Source of the DNA: Bradyrhizobium retamae
GTDB taxonomy: Bacteria; Pseudomonadota; Alphaproteobacteria; Rhizobiales; Xanthobacteraceae
Reading direction: 5' to 3'
DNA: 64,000 nucleotides
Assembly: GCF_001440415.1 (NCBI RefSeq)
Contig: NZ_LLYA01000161.1
Span: forward strand, 19,409-83,408
Position 1 is the stretch's first letter. Each line of letters starts with the position of its first letter. The notes under the pieces are model-generated. The model saw only the letters and a program-made list of their open reading frames with translations. It was not told where the DNA came from and searched no databases. Positions 43,174 to 51,163 of this stretch are shown here, piece by piece. A program made the translations under genes and the position numbers.

Positions 43174-43187
43174 TCCGCGTCGGCCAA

Positions 43188-43268
43188 TCAGTTGCCGAAG
43201 AACAGCCACAACAGAATGATCACCGGAATAGGCACGCCCAGCAACCAAAGCAGAATTCCTCGTCCCAT
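43188..43268 (-). CDS. 26-residue membrane peptide
   Basis: MGRGILLWLLGVPIPVIILL then WLFFGN, a single hydrophobic helix with a Pro kink. An excellent ribosome site GAGGAGGAGA precedes ATG 43268, and a terminator follows, so it forms its own small transcription unit. Similar minute proteins are common in Rhizobiales as I recall. Function unknown. Confidence 0.7.
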   Translation of the reverse strand: MGRGILLWLLGVPIPVIILLWLFFGN

Positions 43269-43402
43269 TATCTCCTCCTCAAAATGCATTGAAGAGAAAA
43301 CGCGTTATGTCATGGCCCGTTCCTTATGCAGAAAAGAACCCGAGTGAAGGAACGTTTATGCCAGCTCGGATGACGGACGTGGACGAAGAAATTGTACGAG
43401 GC

Positions 43403-43855
43403 CTACCAGTGACCGGTGTTCGGCATCGAGGTCCACGGTTCGGCCGGCGGCTTCGGTTCGCCCTTCTGCAACAGCTCGATCGAATGCAGATCCGGTGAGC
43501 GGACGAAAGCCATGTTCCCGTCGCGTGGCGGGCGGTTGATGGTGATGCCGGCCTTCATCAGGCGGTCGCAGGTCGCGTAGATGTCGTCGACCTCGTAGGC
43601 GAGGTGACCGAAATAGCGGTCTTCGCCGTATTTCTCCTCGTCCCAATTATAGGTGAGCTCAACCAGCGGCGCGCCGCGGTTCTGGGGAGCGGCCTTGAAC
43701 AGGCCTTCGTCCTCCGGCGCGCACAGGAACACCAGCGTGAACCGGCCCTTGTCGTTGTCGACCCGGCGTACTTCCTTCAGCCCCAGCGCGTCCCGGTAGA
43801 ACTTCATCGCGGTATCGAGATTGCGGACTCGCAGCATGGTGTGGAGATAGCGCAT
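43403..43855 (-). CDS. gloA: VOC family protein, glyoxalase I type
   Basis: A 150-residue lactoylglutathione-lyase-like protein. MRYLHTMLRVRNLDTAMKFY opens the first beta-alpha-beta repeat and carries the first metal His. GAPLVELTYNWDEEKYG with its Glu, GHLAYEVDDIY with its His, and HSIELLQKGE with its Glu supply the rest. It isomerises the methylglyoxal-glutathione adduct. Ribosome site AGGAGG before ATG 43855. Confidence 0.87.
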   Translation of the reverse strand: MRYLHTMLRVRNLDTAMKFYRDALGLKEVRRVDNDKGRFTLVFLCAPEDEGLFKAAPQNRGAPLVELTYNWDEEKYGEDRYFGHLAYEVDDIYATCDRLMKAGITINRPPRDGNMAFVRSPDLHSIELLQKGEPKPPAEPWTSMPNTGHW

Positions 43856-44122
43856 GTTTGTTGTCCTCCTGAGAGCGTGTTGAGATCTTGTCTGGGTTGG
43901 GCGGTTCGGGCGGAAAATAGCAGCAAAGTGCACCAGAGGTCACCGAGAACGTGCGGACAAGATGCGGGTTCGTTCTGCAGCCGGTCGCACCGAGCGCTCT
44001 GTGGCCTCAGAAGGCCATCGATGCAGGCGAATGCGAAAGATTGGAAGCGCTCGTTGCTCAACGGTACCTTGGTTCCGAGGAACGAAACCGCTACGCCGGT
44101 TTTGAATCGAGGGAGACACCCC

Positions 44123-44260
44123 ATGAAACAAGATCATCCGGCTGAAGAGAATGCGGCGCGGGAGGATTTGCCGACAAGGTCCGAGCGAAAGCTCGGGACT
44201 TTGACCGCTGGTGCCATTGCTCTCGTTGTCGTTGGAACAGCAATTTATTGGATCGCGTAG
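44123..44260 (+). CDS. 45-residue single-pass membrane protein
   Basis: MKQDHPAEENAAREDLPTRS with ERKLGTLTAGAIALVVVGTA and IYWIA. A charged N-terminus followed by one helix at the C-terminal end. GGGAGA lies 10 bases before the ATG. Function unknown. Confidence 0.6.
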   Translation: MKQDHPAEENAAREDLPTRSERKLGTLTAGAIALVVVGTAIYWIA

Positions 44261-44415
44261 CCATCTGCGCGAAGGTCCCGCTCGACAGGGTCCCTACCCA
44301 GCCGAAACGGCGCGGGAGGCAAAATTGTCCCGAACACTCCCGCTACCGAGCGATATTCTTAGCAGGGTTTATCGGCGCTGCCGCGTTGGTGCTTGTTCTG
44401 GCTTTCGCTCGCTGA
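44248..44415 (+). CDS. Possible second small membrane protein overlapping the previous one
   Basis: A frame opening at TTG 44248 inside the end of the 45-residue gene runs 55 codons and ends with a clear membrane helix (YRAIFLAGFIGAAALVLVLA FAR) at TGA 44413-44415. The N-terminal half is basic. There is no ribosome site of its own. It could be the rest of a gene that lost its start. Confidence 0.3.
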   Translation: MDRVAICAKVPLDRVPTQPKRRGRQNCPEHSRYRAIFLAGFIGAAALVLVLAFAR

Positions 44416-44476
44416 TGCGCGCTCTGGATACTGGTAGGGCTCGCGATCCTCGCTTGCCGTGACATTTTAATCGCAC

Positions 44477-44635
44477 CTAAATGTTCAATGCGGAAATGAG
44501 ACTCTCAAGTAACGCCACGAGCCTCTCGCCGGTCATTCCGACGGCGGCGAGGATGGCCAAGGCGATAAACCCGGCGATGAGGCTGTATTCGATTGCGGTG
44601 GCGCCGCCCTCGTTGCGCAGATACTTCCCGAGCAT
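44477..44635 (-). CDS. Flp family type IVb pilin
   Basis: A 52-residue prepilin. A short leader MLGKYLRNEGGATAIEYSLI has the Gly/Ala processing site before the (T)AIEYSLIAG core with the invariant Glu, followed by a single hydrophobic helix. It is the major subunit type of Flp/Tad pili. No tad/cpa secretion genes lie within the window, so it is an orphan copy here. Confidence 0.85.
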   Translation of the reverse strand: MLGKYLRNEGGATAIEYSLIAGFIALAILAAVGMTGERLVALLESLISALNI

Positions 44636-44879
44636 TTCTTTTCTCTCACGCTTTGATCAAATCTTGTCGCACGCGCAAGTTGCTTTCAAGGAAACCAAGA
44701 CCGTAAAATTGCAGGCTTGTTGAAGCTGCGGCTGCGGGCGGAAAGTGACTTCATCGCGGGAGCCGCGGCTTTGTTGTCGGCTTTCTTTTGCCGACCGGAA
44801 CGCCGCGTTACCAGCGTGACGCCCTACACATACGCGGTTGGGCTCCTCCGTCCATTGTGGCGGCAACGGAGGATCGACC

Positions 44880-45035
44880 ATGTACCTGCTTTATGGCGTG
44901 CTCATAGTTGCGATGGTTTTCTTCTTCGTGCTTCCCATTACCGATGCCAGGACGGCCCGGATGAAATTGTCCGTGGTGAGCAGCCTCGGCGCCTTGCTGG
45001 CGGTATCGGTTATCGTGCCGCGCCTGATGCATTAA
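44880..45035 (+). CDS. 51-residue two-helix membrane protein
   Basis: MYLLYGVLIVAMVFFFVLPI then TDARTARMKLSVVSSLGALL AVSVIVPRLMH. Two hydrophobic segments separated by a basic loop. GGAGG is 7 bases upstream. Unknown function. Confidence 0.6.
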   Translation: MYLLYGVLIVAMVFFFVLPITDARTARMKLSVVSSLGALLAVSVIVPRLMH

Positions 45036-45172
45036 CGAGGGATATGCTTGCCTCGATACGCAACGAGCATGTCGAGCGCTGCTGCTGGGATGCGGATGTG
45101 ACTGCCCGCACAGTCTCGTTCAGCGACGATCGCTAGCCTTTGCGCATCCGCTTTCTTCCTGGGAGGCTTAAG

Positions 45173-45358
45173 ATGCTCGCGTGGGACTTACTGGTCGCGA
45201 ATATGCCGACGATCGTGTGTACGGTTCGCCCTGCCTTCCGCGCTTACAAGGAAAGGCCGCAATGGGTCTGGTTCGCAGGGTTGGCCGTGCTCGCCGGCAT
45301 CGGCGGTCTGCTGACGCTTGGCGTCGTGCACGCGCAACGGCTCGCTTGGCGATCGTGA
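45173..45358 (+). CDS. 61-residue membrane protein
   Basis: Starts MLAWDLLVANMPTIVCTVRP and contains one strong helix WVWFAGLAVLAGIGGLLTLG near the C-terminus. GGGAGG upstream of ATG 45173. Unknown function; 137 bases separate it from the previous small gene. Confidence 0.55.
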   Translation: MLAWDLLVANMPTIVCTVRPAFRAYKERPQWVWFAGLAVLAGIGGLLTLGVVHAQRLAWRS

Positions 45359-45416
45359 GAGAGCAGGGCTGGACGCCGTCTGGCCCTCGCGCGCAAGATT
45401 GATACTTCCTGTCAAG

Positions 45417-45611
45417 TCAGACTTTAACGTCCACCAGCGACGGCTCGTCGGTCTGTAAATCGGCCAGGGCCGCTTCGATGGCGGCTGCCTTGGCGTGGTC
45501 GACGGCCCTTAGATCCTGATTGATCGTATGTGGCGGCGCCCTGGCGGCCTGATCGACGACGAGCTGGATTCTGGCTTGTGTCAGTTCAACCGGTATGGGG
45601 TAAATGACCAT
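45417..45611 (-). CDS. 64-residue hypothetical protein
   Basis: A soluble small protein, MVIYPIPVELTQARIQLVVD and QAARAPPHTINQDLRAVDHA, rich in Ala and acidic residues toward the end. CAGGAGGG precedes the ATG by about 7 bases, supporting translation. No family is recognised. Confidence 0.6.
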   Translation of the reverse strand: MVIYPIPVELTQARIQLVVDQAARAPPHTINQDLRAVDHAKAAAIEAALADLQTDEPSLVDVKV

Positions 45612-45751
45612 GGGTGCAACCCTCCTGATCGAAACTTGTCAGGCTCGCGTTTACGTCTTGTAAAGAGGTTGGGTTAACGGCCGGATGCTACAGTGCAAAG
45701 AGGTAAACAGAAGCTTAAAGTCTCTATGCCTGCATGCCCCGCGCAATCGCG

Positions 45752-45898
45752 CTAATGCATCTGTTCCAGTCGCTCGGCATAGAGGCGGAATTCCTCGGCC
45801 ATCTCGATCAATTTCTTCGAAGCTTCCGGATCCTTGACGGCTTCGGCAAGCCGTCGGGCTCTGTCGGATTGTTCTCGATAGTGGTCGGCCTGGGTCAT
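45752..45898 (-). CDS. 48-residue helical protein
   Basis: MTQADHYREQSDRARRLAEA then VKDPEASKKLIEMAEEFRLY AERLEQMH. Fully amphipathic helical, resembling the short proteins with YRE.A...A.....P.....L..LA.EY...AE..E common in Rhizobiales. AAGGTG precedes ATG 45898. Function unknown. Confidence 0.65.
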   Translation of the reverse strand: MTQADHYREQSDRARRLAEAVKDPEASKKLIEMAEEFRLYAERLEQMH

Positions 45899-46132
45899 CG
45901 CAGCACCTTTTTTAGATAGGTACGGGCTGCACCAAAAAGGTTCGACGGCCGGGGAGGACGAGTAACGGTATCTTAAGAAGGCAATCGTGCTCAAGACGCA
46001 CCCCCTGTTCGTTCCAGGAGAACAAAGGGAGTCTTCTCCGCTGCGATGGATGAAGGCCGAACTGTGAGCGCCCGTGCGGCCGCCAGCATGGCTGTTTTCG
46101 AAGCGCAGACCAGAAACGCGAGGACTCAACCG

Positions 46133-46249
46133 TCAGCGGTCCGGAAATTTTTCGCCTAATTTTTCGCTCGGCGATTTATGATAGGTCGCGATGACAACGA
46201 AGCCGGCATAGCCGATCACATTGATCAGAATTTCCATCCATGCAGGCAT
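46133..46249 (-). CDS. 38-residue membrane protein
   Basis: MPAWMEILINVIGYAGFVVI then ATYHKSPSEKLGEKFPDR: a hydrophobic helix followed by a basic tail. AAGGTG lies 5 bases before the ATG; a second ATG four codons in is also possible. Too short for routine annotation. Function unknown. Confidence 0.6.
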   Translation of the reverse strand: MPAWMEILINVIGYAGFVVIATYHKSPSEKLGEKFPDR

Positions 46250-46380
46250 GAACGCACCTTTTCCCTGCGCCGAAACTCCGCAAGGGCCCCATTAGTTCCC
46301 CGCGCAATCCGACGATCAGACTTGCCCGATCGCATGGCTCGCGATCGCGCGCGCGGCCACAGCATCCGCTCGGTAACGAA

Positions 46381-46413
46381 AACCCGCCCACATCCGACGA
46401 TGTAGGCGGGGTT
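46381..46413. terminator. Hairpin, terminator-like
   Basis: Arms aacccgcc-c-acatc and gatgt-a-ggcggggtt pair with one mismatch and one extra G around cgac. On the minus strand GTTTTCG follows, making it a likely end for the transcript of 46578-46781. The rest of 46250-46577 is empty as far as I can see. Confidence 0.5.
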
Positions 46414-46577
46414 ATTCGTGCTTCACCTCTCGCAAGGTTGCTGCACTTATAGAAAAACGTCGTGCACTGGCTTCGTTCCTGCCGTTGCGGAATTCTCCGG
46501 CTGGCTTCGCGCGCCGTATTCGTCGGCGATAACGAGAGGATGCCGGGCAGTTTTTGCAGTGCTGTTGCCGTTCCGCT

Positions 46578-46781
46578 TCAACGCCAGAGCGTGGACCGGC
46601 TGGATCCATTCAGCGCGTTGGCCAAGGTCGTTTCGTAATATTCTTTGCGCTCGCGTTCGAACTTCTGCTGGGTTTTCCTGAAGCTCGCGACGCGTGCTGC
46701 TATTTCGGCACGGTCGCGCGCGAGTCTTTCTTCCTTCTCCGTCATCGCCATCCGTTTGTTGTTTGATTCGCGCCCCGCCAT
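46578..46781 (-). CDS. 67-residue charged helical protein
   Basis: MAGRESNNKRMAMTEKEERL then ARDRAEIAARVASFRKTQQK and a tail ending RSTLWR. Strongly charged coiled-coil-like helix, cytosolic. An upstream in-frame ATG at 46880 would add 33 residues (MSDKNAAHL...); the shorter form looks more natural but neither start has a strong ribosome site. Divergent from the H-NS-like gene. Function unknown. Confidence 0.6.
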   Translation of the reverse strand: MAGRESNNKRMAMTEKEERLARDRAEIAARVASFRKTQQKFERERKEYYETTLANALNGSSRSTLWR

Positions 46782-46918
46782 GATTGGCGCGCGCGAATGG
46801 GGCATGAATGGGGAAGCCTTGTGATCGCGCCGCCTGAAGCGAAGGCGGTGGATAAGGTGTGCCGCATTCTTGTCGCTCATGCGGGTTCCCGTTAGCGAAA
46901 GACAAACGGGAGGTTCCA

Positions 46919-47158
46919 ATGGCAAAGATCGATTTGGATTCATTGAGCATCGAAGAACTCGCAGGCCTGCGCGAGCACGCCACCGACAAGTTGTTTGAAA
47001 AAGTCGCTGCACGCCGCGCCGAACTCGAAGCGGAACTGGAAAAGCTTGCGCAATACGGCAAGCTACCGGTGAAGAAGACGGAAAGCGCACCCGTGCCCAA
47101 GGCGAAGAAGTCGGAAGAAGCCAAGGAGCCGAAGGAATCGGTGGCCAAGGCAGCATGA
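46919..47158 (+). CDS. Short H-NS-like protein lacking the DNA-binding domain
   Basis: A 79-residue protein. MAKIDLDSLSIEELAGLREH and the following coiled coil (VAARRAELEAELEKLAQ) match the N-terminal oligomerisation part of rhizobial H-NS-like proteins. The C-terminal TWSGRGRxPxW DNA-binding motif is missing; instead a Lys/Glu/Pro-rich tail ends it. It could act as an antagonist that mixes with full-length H-NS proteins, in the manner of H-NST. GGGAGG upstream of the ATG. Confidence 0.6.
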   Translation: MAKIDLDSLSIEELAGLREHATDKLFEKVAARRAELEAELEKLAQYGKLPVKKTESAPVPKAKKSEEAKEPKESVAKAA

Positions 47159-47200
47159 TGAGGCAGCATAACGCGCCGGTGTTACAAGGCGGCGCGGCAT

Positions 47201-47224
47201 AAGGCGGCTTGATAAGGCCGCCTT
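47201..47224 (+). terminator. Weak hairpin after the H-NS-like gene
   Basis: An 8-bp stem aaggcggc / gccgcctt with an 8-base loop, 43 bases after the stop. No T-run. Confidence 0.35.
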
Positions 47225-47326
47225 GCCGGAGGCTGCGTGCGGCGCTGCCCGGCAGCGCGCATCGGTCTGGCAATCCGAACGACCGTGCTATAATCCGCGC
47301 GGCCCAACAATTCGGAAATATCAGCG

Positions 47327-48088
47327 GTGATCGCCAAGGATTTGCGCAGCGGCGTCGAGCAGCTCGGCAACATGATTGCCGAAGCCGCATGTGTCGTTCC
47401 CTTTACCGGAGCCGGCATTTCCACTGAATGCGGCATTCCGGATTTCCGCTCCCCGGGCGGCCTCTGGACGCGCAACCGCCCGATCGCGTTCGACGAATTC
47501 GTTGCAAGCGCCGACGCGCGGGCCGAGGCCTGGCGGCGACGCTTTGCGATGGAGGCAACCTTTGCCGCGGCCAGGCCCGGCCGCGGGCATCGCGCGCTGG
47601 CCTCGCTCTACAAAGCCGGTAAGACGCCGGCGATCATCACCCAGAACATCGACAATTTGCACCAGGTATCAGGCTTCAGGGCCGATGACGTGATCGAACT
47701 GCACGGCAACACGACTTATGCCCGCTGCATCGGCTGCGGACATGCCTATGATCTTCTTTGGGTAAAGCAGCGTTTCGAGGAAGCCGGCAGCGCACCCGAC
47801 TGTACTATCTGCGACGAGCCGGTAAAGACGGCCACGATCTCGTTCGGACAGGCGATGCCGGAAGACGCGATGCGCCGCGCTACCGAACTGGCCCAGCATT
47901 GCGACCTGTTCCTTGCAGTCGGATCGTCGCTAGTTGTTTGGCCCGCCGCAGGTTTTCCGCTGATGGCCAAGAACTGCGGCGCGAAGCTCGTGATCATCAA
48001 TAATGAGAGCACGGAACAGGACGACGTGGCCGATCTTGTCATCCGTCACGACATCGGAGAAACGCTCGGACCGTTCGTAGGCAATTGA
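47327..48088 (+). CDS. NAD-dependent protein deacylase, SIR2 family
   Basis: A 253-residue sirtuin. NAD-binding GAGISTECGIPDFRSPGGLW at residues 28-47, TQNIDNLHQ at 105-113, catalytic His126 in ELHGN, and a zinc site of Cys134, Cys137, Cys159 and Cys162. It removes acetyl or longer acyl groups from lysines using NAD, typically on metabolic enzymes such as acyl-CoA synthetases. GTG start at 47327; the next frame start would cut into the NAD fold. Confidence 0.92.
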   Translation: MIAKDLRSGVEQLGNMIAEAACVVPFTGAGISTECGIPDFRSPGGLWTRNRPIAFDEFVASADARAEAWRRRFAMEATFAAARPGRGHRALASLYKAGKTPAIITQNIDNLHQVSGFRADDVIELHGNTTYARCIGCGHAYDLLWVKQRFEEAGSAPDCTICDEPVKTATISFGQAMPEDAMRRATELAQHCDLFLAVGSSLVVWPAAGFPLMAKNCGAKLVIINNESTEQDDVADLVIRHDIGETLGPFVGN

Positions 48089-48286
48089 TCGCCAATTGAT
48101 TCGTGGCCGTTGCAAGCCTGTTTATAGTTCTCGGCCAAATTGTTTTTTAGCTATGCGCCACAGTCGGGAGTGTTATCTTTGATTCGAGAGATTCGCGCTG
48201 CGTTATCATGATGGTCATGATAGGGCGCGTGTTCCGGTCCGCTACGGCGACAGTGGACCGCTTTTTGAAGTGTGAGGTCCGGGGTC

Positions 48287-48952
48287 ATGGGGTCGGACGA
48301 ATTTGGGTCCAAGAAGCTCGGGGGGCCGCCGACAGGCGGGACAGGGCAGAACAGGCTTGGACCGGGTGAATACGCAGCCGGCGCACAGCGCGATCCGGCG
48401 GCGGACGCGCTGTCGGGGCTCGGCGATGCCGCAGCTAACCTTGTCGAAATATCGGGCATCATCAAATGGTTCGATGCTTCGAAAGGTTACGGTTTCATCG
48501 TGCCGGACAATGGCTGGCCCGATGTGCTGCTACACGTCACCGTGCTCAGGCGCGACGGCTACCAGACCGCCTATGAGGGCGCGCGGGTGGTGGTCGAATG
48601 CGTGCAGCGCGCCAAGGGCTATCAGGCGTTCCGGATCGTCTCGATGGACGAGTCCACCGCGATCCATCCGGCGCAGATGCTGCCGCCGCGGACTCATGTC
48701 AGCGTTACGCCGACCAGCGGTCTGGAGCGGGCCCAGGTCAAATGGTTCAACCGGCTGCGCGGTTTCGGCTTCCTGACCTGCGGCGAGGGCACGCCTGACA
48801 TCTTCGTCCACATGGAAACGCTGCGCCGCTTCGGCATGACCGAACTGCGGCCGGGCCAGTACGTGCTGGTGCGCTACGGGCCCGGATCCAAGGGCATGAT
48901 GGCGGCGGAAATTCATCCGGAGACCGGCCCGTCGGCGCTGTCGTCGCATTGA
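48287..48952 (+). CDS. Protein with two cold-shock domains
   Basis: A 221-residue protein. After a disordered Gly/Pro N-terminus of about 55 residues comes CSD 1 (GIIKWFDASKGYGFIVPDNG, with DVLLHVTVL) and then, at about residue 147, CSD 2 (AQVKWFNRLRGFGFLTCGEG, with DIFVHMETL). Each keeps the RNP1 and RNP2 aromatic motifs for single-stranded nucleic acid binding. Followed 118 bases later by a DUF192 gene, a pairing I recall as common in Rhizobiales. Confidence 0.9.
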   Translation: MGSDEFGSKKLGGPPTGGTGQNRLGPGEYAAGAQRDPAADALSGLGDAAANLVEISGIIKWFDASKGYGFIVPDNGWPDVLLHVTVLRRDGYQTAYEGARVVVECVQRAKGYQAFRIVSMDESTAIHPAQMLPPRTHVSVTPTSGLERAQVKWFNRLRGFGFLTCGEGTPDIFVHMETLRRFGMTELRPGQYVLVRYGPGSKGMMAAEIHPETGPSALSSH

Positions 48953-49070
48953 TACTGCCGTACCACTGACGCAAACGTGAGCCGGCCGTCGCGCCTCAGC
49001 GCGGCGGCCTCTGGCATTTGCCGCAATTCTCCGGTTAGGGTTCCCGGCAATTTCTCCTGAGATATCCGGC

Positions 49071-49583
49071 GTGAGTGCTTTGATGAATTTCGCTTTGATG
49101 GTTGCGCGGCTTCGCATCCCGGGCCGCCTGGTGACGTCGTCGCTGGCCGCTGCGTCTGCTGTGCTCTTCATCCTCTGCGCCAATCCTGCCGCGCAGGCCG
49201 CGAGCGTTCAGCCGCTCGAGATCGCCACCAAGTCAGGCGTTCGCGTGTTCCTGGTCGAGATGGCGACGACGGAGGAGGAGAAGACTCAGGGGCTGATGTA
49301 CCGAAAAGAGCTTCCCGACGGCAAAGGCATGCTGTTCGATTTCTCGCCGGAGCAGCAGATCTCGATGTGGATGAAGAACACCTACATCCCGCTCGACATG
49401 ATCTTCATCCGCGCCGACGGCCGCATCCTGCGAATCGCTGAGAACACCGAGCCGCTCTCCACCAAGATCATCTCCTCGGGCGGACTTGCCAGGGGGGTCC
49501 TGGAAGTGATTGCCGGCACGGCGCAAAAATACGGCATTCAGCCCGGCGACCGGGTGGCCCACCCGCTGTTCAACAAGCGCTGA
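49071..49583 (+). CDS. DUF192 family exported protein
   Basis: A 170-residue protein with a signal peptide (hydrophobic to about residue 43, ANPAAQA) and a DUF192 domain: RVFLVEMATTEEEKTQGLMYRKEL, GMLFDFSPEQQISMWMKNTY, IPLDMIFIRADGRI and ARGVLEVIAGTA. Function of the family is unknown; it is periplasmic here. GTG 49071 and ATG 49083 are both possible starts. Confidence 0.87.
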   Translation: MSALMNFALMVARLRIPGRLVTSSLAAASAVLFILCANPAAQAASVQPLEIATKSGVRVFLVEMATTEEEKTQGLMYRKELPDGKGMLFDFSPEQQISMWMKNTYIPLDMIFIRADGRILRIAENTEPLSTKIISSGGLARGVLEVIAGTAQKYGIQPGDRVAHPLFNKR

Positions 49584-49645
49584 CCGGTTTCCATCGCCTT
49601 GATGGCTGCGGGTTTAGCGTGTATCGAGCATTTCCAGCGTCAGAT

Positions 49646-49722
49646 CGGGGTATAGCGCAGCCTGGTAGCGCGGCAGTTTTGGGTACTGCAGGTCTCAGGT
49701 TCGAATCCTGATGCCCCGACCA
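49646..49722 (+). tRNA. tRNA-Pro (anticodon TGG)
   Basis: Acceptor CGGGGTA pairs with TGCCCCG, anticodon arm GCAGT-TTTGGGT-ACTGC gives TGG, T-arm CAGGTTCGAATCCTG, encoded CCA at 49720-49722. Reads proline codons CCN. Confidence 0.95.
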
Positions 49723-49798
49723 ATAAAATCAATGACTTGCGACGTCTTTTTCGGATTGAATCTTCCCAGCACAATTCGAAAGGGGCAGGGGAACAGTT

Positions 49799-50383
49799 GT
49801 GGCTGGTAGGAAGACAGTCATTCTGGTGCGGCAGGCCCTTTTGCTGGGGCTGGTGATTTGTTTTGCCGCCGCCGCGAGCCGGCCGGCGGCGGCCAATCCC
49901 GCGCAGATGATTTCTGATTTTCGGCTAAAGCACGGGCAGAAGCGCGTAACCCTGGATGCGACTCTCACACGGATTGCACACGATCAAGCCGAGGCGATGG
50001 CCGCAAAGGACAAACTGGATCACGATGTCCTTGGCCGGTTCAATACGCGTGTCGGCCCGGCGGGCGCAGGCCGGGCCGCAGAGAACATTGCGTACGGCTA
50101 CGACGGTTTTCCCAAGACCCTCGACCAGTGGATCAATTCGTCCGGGCACCGGAAGAACCTCCTGTTGCCCGGTGCGACGCGCGTAGGTGTTGCCAGCGTG
50201 AAAAGCGCGCGGACCGGTCGTACGTACTGGGCCATGGTGATCGCAGGCGACTATGAGCGTCCCAAGGCGCCGAAGAGTTCGCCAAAGAGTTCGCCGAAGG
50301 ATTCAAAGCAGGCAAACGCTGCGAAGTCCAAATCGGGCGCGGCTGAGGCTTGCCGACTGAAGATTCTCGGCCTTTGCATTTAG
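49799..50383 (+). CDS. CAP (SCP/PR1) domain secreted protein
   Basis: A 194-residue protein with a signal peptide (to about residue 32, RPAAA). The CAP domain has FRLKHGQKRVTLDATLTRIAHDQAEAM, KLDHDVLGRF, GRAAENIAYGY, and TLDQWINSSGHRKNLLLPGATRVGVAS, with the His and Glu residues of the CAP cavity present. The C-terminus is a Lys/Ser/Pro-rich tail with a final Cys pair. GTG start. Found in the periplasm or outside; role unknown. Confidence 0.85.
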   Translation: MAGRKTVILVRQALLLGLVICFAAAASRPAAANPAQMISDFRLKHGQKRVTLDATLTRIAHDQAEAMAAKDKLDHDVLGRFNTRVGPAGAGRAAENIAYGYDGFPKTLDQWINSSGHRKNLLLPGATRVGVASVKSARTGRTYWAMVIAGDYERPKAPKSSPKSSPKDSKQANAAKSKSGAAEACRLKILGLCI

Positions 50384-50597
50384 AGTTGAAATCGAGATAT
50401 CGGAGTGGCTGCCTTCCGCGGCGCTCAGCGATGGTTTATGCGAGGCGTGGCGGACGCCATTGTCGATAACGCCTGCGCGTGCGCGCGACCTTTCGATACT
50501 GCAATTTCGCTTTCATGACTTGTGACATCGCCGCGAATTCGTGGCTTGCAATTTCGTTCCTGTTATGTTCCTTTTGGTCGTTCTTCGGAGGTGACCA

Positions 50598-50822
50598 ATG
50601 GATGTCGAGAAGCAACGCGAAATCATCCGGCTCTGGAATCGCATGCGTCGGGTCGAAGGCCCGCTCGCGGAGGAAATCCGCATTCAGATCCTTGAGTGCT
50701 TTGCGCAGCCGGATTCGCCGAGCGAGCGCATGAACGAGCGGCGCGCGGTGCTGGGGCGCGTGCCGGTTCGGACCGCGCAACTGTATCGCATCTGCGAACG
50801 CAACAACAACGCAACGGTCTGA
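50598..50822 (+). CDS. 74-residue hypothetical protein
   Basis: MDVEKQREIIRLWNRMRRVE then GPLAEEIRIQILECFAQPDS and a polar tail ending ERNNNATV. Helical, soluble, highly charged. GGAGGTGA is placed ideally before the ATG. I recall similar sequences in Bradyrhizobium but no function. Confidence 0.7.
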   Translation: MDVEKQREIIRLWNRMRRVEGPLAEEIRIQILECFAQPDSPSERMNERRAVLGRVPVRTAQLYRICERNNNATV

Positions 50823-50947
50823 CGGCTTTCGTATCCCGGCGAGGTTGATTCGACGGCCGTCAAGATTGACGAAATCGATCCGCGGTGCATGCTGCGTGCA
50901 TGTTGTCGCGTGTGCGCAATCATTTCCGAGATGCGAAGTTCGCCCGC

Positions 50948-51139
50948 ATGAGCAGCGGGACGTACTGCATCATTCGCGATCTCGGGCTGGTCAAGGGCGG
51001 CAAGGGGATGCGGCACCATGAGGTGCTCGTCACCTTCAGTCTCCGGGCGTTGTGGCGCTGGGTCGGACGTGGTTGGCGGCGCCTTATGACGGCGTCGAAG
51101 AAGCCGGAGGTTTCGGCTCGGCCTGTCGCAGACACGTAG
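50948..51139 (+). CDS. Doubtful 63-residue protein
   Basis: ATG 50948 opens MSSGTYCIIRDLGLVKGGKG, MRHHEVLVTFSLRALWRWVG and a basic tail to TAG at 51137-51139. An earlier ATG at 50885 is possible. Composition is plausible but there is no ribosome site or known family. The rest of 50823-51163 shows nothing else. Confidence 0.35.
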   Translation: MSSGTYCIIRDLGLVKGGKGMRHHEVLVTFSLRALWRWVGRGWRRLMTASKKPEVSARPVADT

Positions 51140-51163
51140 CCGCAACTGCTCGGCTGCCGGCGA

